A stretch of DNA of 64,000 bases from Macrocystis pyrifera. Its lineage: Eukaryota; Sar; Phaeophyceae; Laminariales; Laminariaceae. The notes beneath the pieces were generated by a model. It was not told where the DNA came from. It worked only from the letters and a program-made list of their open reading frames with translations, and made no database searches. The stretch covers positions 8,737,024 to 8,801,023 of the forward strand of contig JASSKH010000001.1 of the NCBI GenBank assembly GCA_031763025.1, read 5' to 3'. A program made the position numbers and the translations under genes. Shown piece after piece: positions 59,930-64,000 of the stretch (its first letter is position 1; each line of letters begins with the position of its first letter).

Positions 59930-60590
59930 CCTCTGCATGCTGCTTCTACCTGGCCAGTAGCAGTAGATGCCCTAAGCCGTATATAACAAGTAGCCTGTAC
60001 ATTTACAAAATCATTATTAATAGTAGTTGTAGTAGTATACGTAGTACCAGGTAGTTTGTAGCGTGCATGCTGCTTCTGTCTTTACTGCAGTACATTTATC
60101 TGCGAAGTAGTGGTAGTGGTGTACACTAAGAGTAACAGTATAGTAGTCATGCCCCCAACGCATGGTATCGCTTGCATGCTACGTCACCGTTGTATGGGAG
60201 TTGTAGTACTTTAGCACCAGCAGTAGTAGGTACTCTAGTTTAAATTATAATATTTACTCATGCTTCTTTTACCTATACTGCATCTACGTATTACTGGTGG
60301 TGGTGTATAGTAACAGGTACAGCAGTCTTGCCCCAACCCATGGTACCACGTGATCATTTGACCTGTCTGTTTGCCATGAGGTTGTCTGTTCATTGTATGA
60401 CCGTTTGGTCAGCAGTAGTACATAGTAGTAGTGTATATAGTTAACACTGGTGGTAGTAGTGCACCAGCTTGTATTTCGAAGAGTGCATGCTGCTTCTACC
60501 TGCACTACCTCTGCGTAAGAGTAGTAGTGGTGTATACTGTCGGTATAGCAGTCGACCCATGCTACCGCGTGCATGTAGTAGTGTAGAATC
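59930..60590. repeat. Diverged ~195-226-bp array rich in TAGTAG and CAG
   Basis: The box TGCATGCTGCTTCTACCT recurs at about 59935, 60064, 60259 (shortened) and 60485, each followed by GTAGTGGTGGTGTATA-like and CAGTC..CCCATGGTA boxes. About four units are present. Confidence 0.65.
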
Positions 60591-62603
60591 GACCACAGAA
60601 AGAGTAAAACCGAGTTCCTGCCGACTACAATCAACAATTACTCTTTCCTTCGAGCAATACGCTAACCCATGGCTCCCGTTTCCGACAATAACAGCTATAC
60701 TGGTGTTACCTGTGACTCTTTTTTCGCCCCGCGACGCCCCCGGGACTTCACGTCGCCCACACCCCAAAGGGGAACCTTGTACACACTACGTTATACCATC
60801 ACCTTCCTCGTGCGGAGCGAAGGGTCTCCCTCCGTCAACCGTATTGACGGGAAAAATATATCGGTAAACGCTAGCCTGGCTGGCTAGCTCACTAAGTGAT
60901 AGGCGTTTTTGACAGCGTCGTCGCCAATCGAAGCCAACTTATATATACCAGGTATGTATTATAGGCGGGGGCGACCTGGGGAGGAATTTACAACTATTAA
61001 TAGTCCGCGAGGGTATCTCAAGCTACATTCCAAAGTTGCTTCCCTTATGGCCAAGCGCCGGGGACAGAACAAAAGTCACGCCAAACCAGCGTGGCGCGTA
61101 GATGTACCTTCCATCGCCTCAAATAGATTCCAAAGTGGCGGCGATTGCCAGTTATACAAGTAAGATCTCTCGTAAAAAAATGTGTTGACGGTGGTTTCGT
61201 TCGAGCCTGGCGACTGCAGCGGTCGCGTGTCGATGAACGGGGGGCGGGTGCACCTCAGTGTTAAAAGTATGGTATTGTCGTCCGCAACCCTAGGGTGCCA
61301 CGGTTGGGAATAGACCACGCGGAAACACGTGCGTAAAGTTTGAACCGAGGACGTTGCGAAGGCGTTCAAACAGTGTCACGTTAACCTAGGGGATACACGT
61401 GCACTAGACGTGGGGGGTTGAGAAAGTGAACTACATTACGGGTTTTGAGCGTAGCACGTGACAAGCGCGCAACGGTGGAGATATTTAAAATCGTCTTTGT
61501 TGGGGAGATATTTATGTTACGCAACTAACGAGGTGCACAAACAAGTGACAGTTGAAGCTTGATACAGAATGGCATGGGCATATGTTAATTCAACAATCAG
61601 ATTCGAACGTACTGGGTAGTTGCACAGTTGAGGATATCGTCACAAATATGTTCTTAGACCTGAAGTATGCGACCCCTTTCTGCAGTAGCACGGGTCATGG
61701 CATGAACCGTACGGGAGATGCTATTTCATTGCTTGGGAAGGTACCTCAACACCCAGTATGTACGTGCCTTGAAGCCAGTAGTCTCTATTTCGAAATAATG
61801 TTTGATATCCGGGGTGACGTTTAGGGTCGGTGGTGCACCGCAACAATTGCAAAAACACATGCACAGCAGCAAATACGCACCATCCGTGGTGGGGCTGACT
61901 TGTTCTTTCCAGTAAGAGTCGCTTCACGATAGGGGAGGCGGTGTCGTCTCGAGCCCGTACATATTGGAATATATATGAACATGTGTTGGTCACCCAGACC
62001 AGGGGTTGGCCACAACCAAAACATGAGTACACAGTGACGCGTCCGCATCCAGATTGTGTTTTCATCATCGCATTGGCCAGGAGCAACGGATGGAGTGCAC
62101 GATGATACATCAACAACAGGGGCTGTATACGACATCAACGGGAACGGTGTGCGCTCATACGTGGCTCGTAGATATTCCACGCAGCGCATTGAACATGGAT
62201 TTGACAAAATTCCATGATTTTTATTGATTCGAAATGCGGCGGTAAAAAGTGTCCGAATGTCTTGTAAGCGTTAAAAACTGATGGGATAAACCGGCACAGG
62301 TACTATTGATATCACTTATGATTACCGAAACTCCCGAGTAGGCATTTCCACAAATCTGTACAAATCACGTTCGGGAGATCAAGAAATGTAATACAGGCCC
62401 TCTATCGAGAAGCAGTGTTATTATTAATAGTAAGCAGTCACCGAATATCACTGCCGCATTATACGCAACTTTAGTAACTACACAATTACATGTCAGCCTC
62501 ACGACTCTGCCCTGTCTGTTGGGGTAGGGTAGGCGATGTTAATGAAGTGTTTCATAGAGGCATTTACAGTAGGCACGGACGTGTGCGACGATATAGGTAG
62601 CTA
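60591..62603. other. No supported gene
   Basis: Minus frames at 61076-61369 and 61721-62207 lack recognisable domains. A GAAG|GTACAT donor-like site near 61106 was noted without a partner. A TACCAGGTA palindrome lies at 60946. Confidence 0.3.
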
Positions 62604-62671
62604 GGCGCCGAGTAGCTCAGCGGTAGATTACCCTCATACACTTGGCAAGGCACGGTTAACCCCTCGGGGCC
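62604..62671 (+). other. tRNA-like fragment (pseudo-tRNA or SINE head)
   Basis: Starts GGCGCCG, has a good pol III A-box (TAGCTCAGCGG, 62613-62623) and ends CGGGGCC, which pairs with the start at six of seven positions. The B-box (GGTTAACCCC) is poor, the D-stem cannot pair and the anticodon arm is not formed, so it is not a working tRNA. A tRNA-derived SINE or a decayed tRNA gene are the best readings. Confidence 0.3.
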
Positions 62672-64000
62672 TTCAGAGGGAAATATGGCTATACCAGGTA
62701 TACCCGCGCACATCTCTAGTTGACGATACTGCAGTGGAGGCGTACGAGCGACTGCGTGCAGATCTCCCGCGGCGGGAAGAACATTCGAATTCAACATACT
62801 TGGCGGCGGTGGACAAGCAACACAGGCGGTTTTCAGGTGCATACGAGTTCATCCTCACACTCCCTACCGAACATATGTAGCATAGTAATACACCTGTACA
62901 TGACAAAGAATAGCGTATACGAACACCGACATAAAGACGACCAGCATGCAGCAGTGGAGCAGCAGTCGAACCATTATTTCCTTGCTTTTGTTTCAACTTC
63001 AGCAGAACACGGCACATTCCGAAGCGATGACTTCTTCGTACCGTAGAAACGGAACAAAATGTATACATATAGTACACTCCATATACATCAAAATACTGTG
63101 CATTCACTTCCAAGCTCGACAGGCGTACGGGAGGTACCTGAAAAGTTCGTAGCAGCGATGGAAACATAACCGAGGTCATCGTGTAGGTATCTAGGTGACC
63201 CCGGATCTGAGTCAACGTGGTGCAGCGAGGAATAGTGGAATGCGTTACACGTATTTTTTCTTTGTTTACCTGGTTTAATGCCGTTAGGGATACTACAAGT
63301 AAAGGTTATTCCCTTTCTCTATAGAATCTCAGTTAGGCTCCAGAAGCACATCCTCCTCGTGGGCTACAGTAGCGATGGGCAGCAGCCGCGGCAGATGTGC
63401 CACAAGGGCTGCAGCTTGGTAAAAATGCCAACTCATAGAAGAAGATGGCACAGGTAAAACAGTCACACCAGCAACGCATATCAAGTACAGCAAGTATAGC
63501 GCAGTATTATTTTACGATGCCGCCGATCGCTCAATGTATGTATTGGATATGGGGGAGGCCTCATGCCCCAAGGCTGCAGGCCTCACCAGAGATGCACGTC
63601 GCGCTGATTGCGCTATCAGCGCGACGACCATCCTTAGGATTGACATGACCGTGCAGAAAAAGACTGCTCCTACACTTGTAGGGTGGGTGGGAAGGTCTGC
63701 ATTTTTCCGCCTGCATCTATCCCCCTGTTCTCGATGCTAGCTCGTCTGTGCCGGAATAGGCGTACGACGTTAACGAATTTGAGGAAAATAGCACGAAATT
63801 TTGGAACCGAGGTTACGGTGATTGTTCAACGCTATTACTTCAGTATTGTTGTACGCTGTCGCCGATCACTCAATGTAAGTGACAGGTATTGGATTAGGGT
63901 TAGGCCTCCAGCTCCGGTGGGTTATCATACTCAGAACTTTGCTGTGTTCTTGTAGTATGACTGGCCACCGTCCGCGCGCTGTGTTGTTTCACCCAAGCAT
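62672..64000. other. No supported gene
   Basis: A 180-codon minus frame (62673-63215) and a 108-codon plus frame overlap each other. Neither shows a domain, and their codon pattern is not gene-like by eye. A TACCAGGTA palindrome lies at 62692. Confidence 0.3.

Overview
This is a eukaryotic nuclear window: very low coding density, interrupted genes with GT-AG introns, many short open frames that are only shadows, abundant diverged tandem arrays, CAG-type microsatellites and decayed mobile elements. The one clear gene is a large membrane protein that joins chlamydial-Pmp-like GGAI beta-helix repeats, a cysteine-rich GCC2/GCC3-like stretch and a multi-pass C-terminal domain. That architecture is expanded in stramenopile algae, especially brown algae. 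The decayed tyrosine recombinase at 23.2-24.1 kb is compatible with that source. I infer a brown-alga-like stramenopile, but the species cannot be read from this window.

Layout. 0.75-2.66 kb is a ~420-bp satellite. 3.4-10.5 kb (minus strand) holds the Pmp-like gene; its last five exons join in frame with consistent phases. 12.2 kb has a doubtful secreted low-complexity ORF. 13.2-19.4 kb is mostly three unrelated diverged tandem arrays (periods about 150-200, about 180 and about 141 bp) plus a small foldback. 20.36-21.13 kb is a terminal-inverted-repeat element. 21.96-24.42 kb is a decayed gag-like plus tyrosine-recombinase (YR) element bounded by ~120-bp direct repeats.

24.1-53.3 kb is the dominant feature: two head-to-tail copies of a 13.5-14.5-kb unit. 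C1 spans about 24.12-38.61 kb and C2 about 39.80-53.30 kb. The copies differ by roughly 15-20% and by several large insertions. A YR gene or its remnant sits at the left edge of each copy. Coding frames inside the unit are broken, and a codon-position comparison in one stretch shows neutral decay. A ~237-bp MITE family (36.68, 47.82 and 53.95 kb) moved after the duplication, because the paralogous copy still shows the empty site in two cases.

53.3-64 kb is accessory. It has recent short tandem duplications, including a nearly perfect 481-bp duplication that doubles one Pmp-like cassette exon (57.66-58.62 kb), a CAG/TAG-rich array at 59.9-60.6 kb and a tRNA-like fragment at 62.6 kb. No CRISPR, rRNA or convincing functional tRNA was seen. 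The strongest candidates for something new are the large YR-headed tandem unit and the direct view of cassette-exon duplication in the Pmp-like family.
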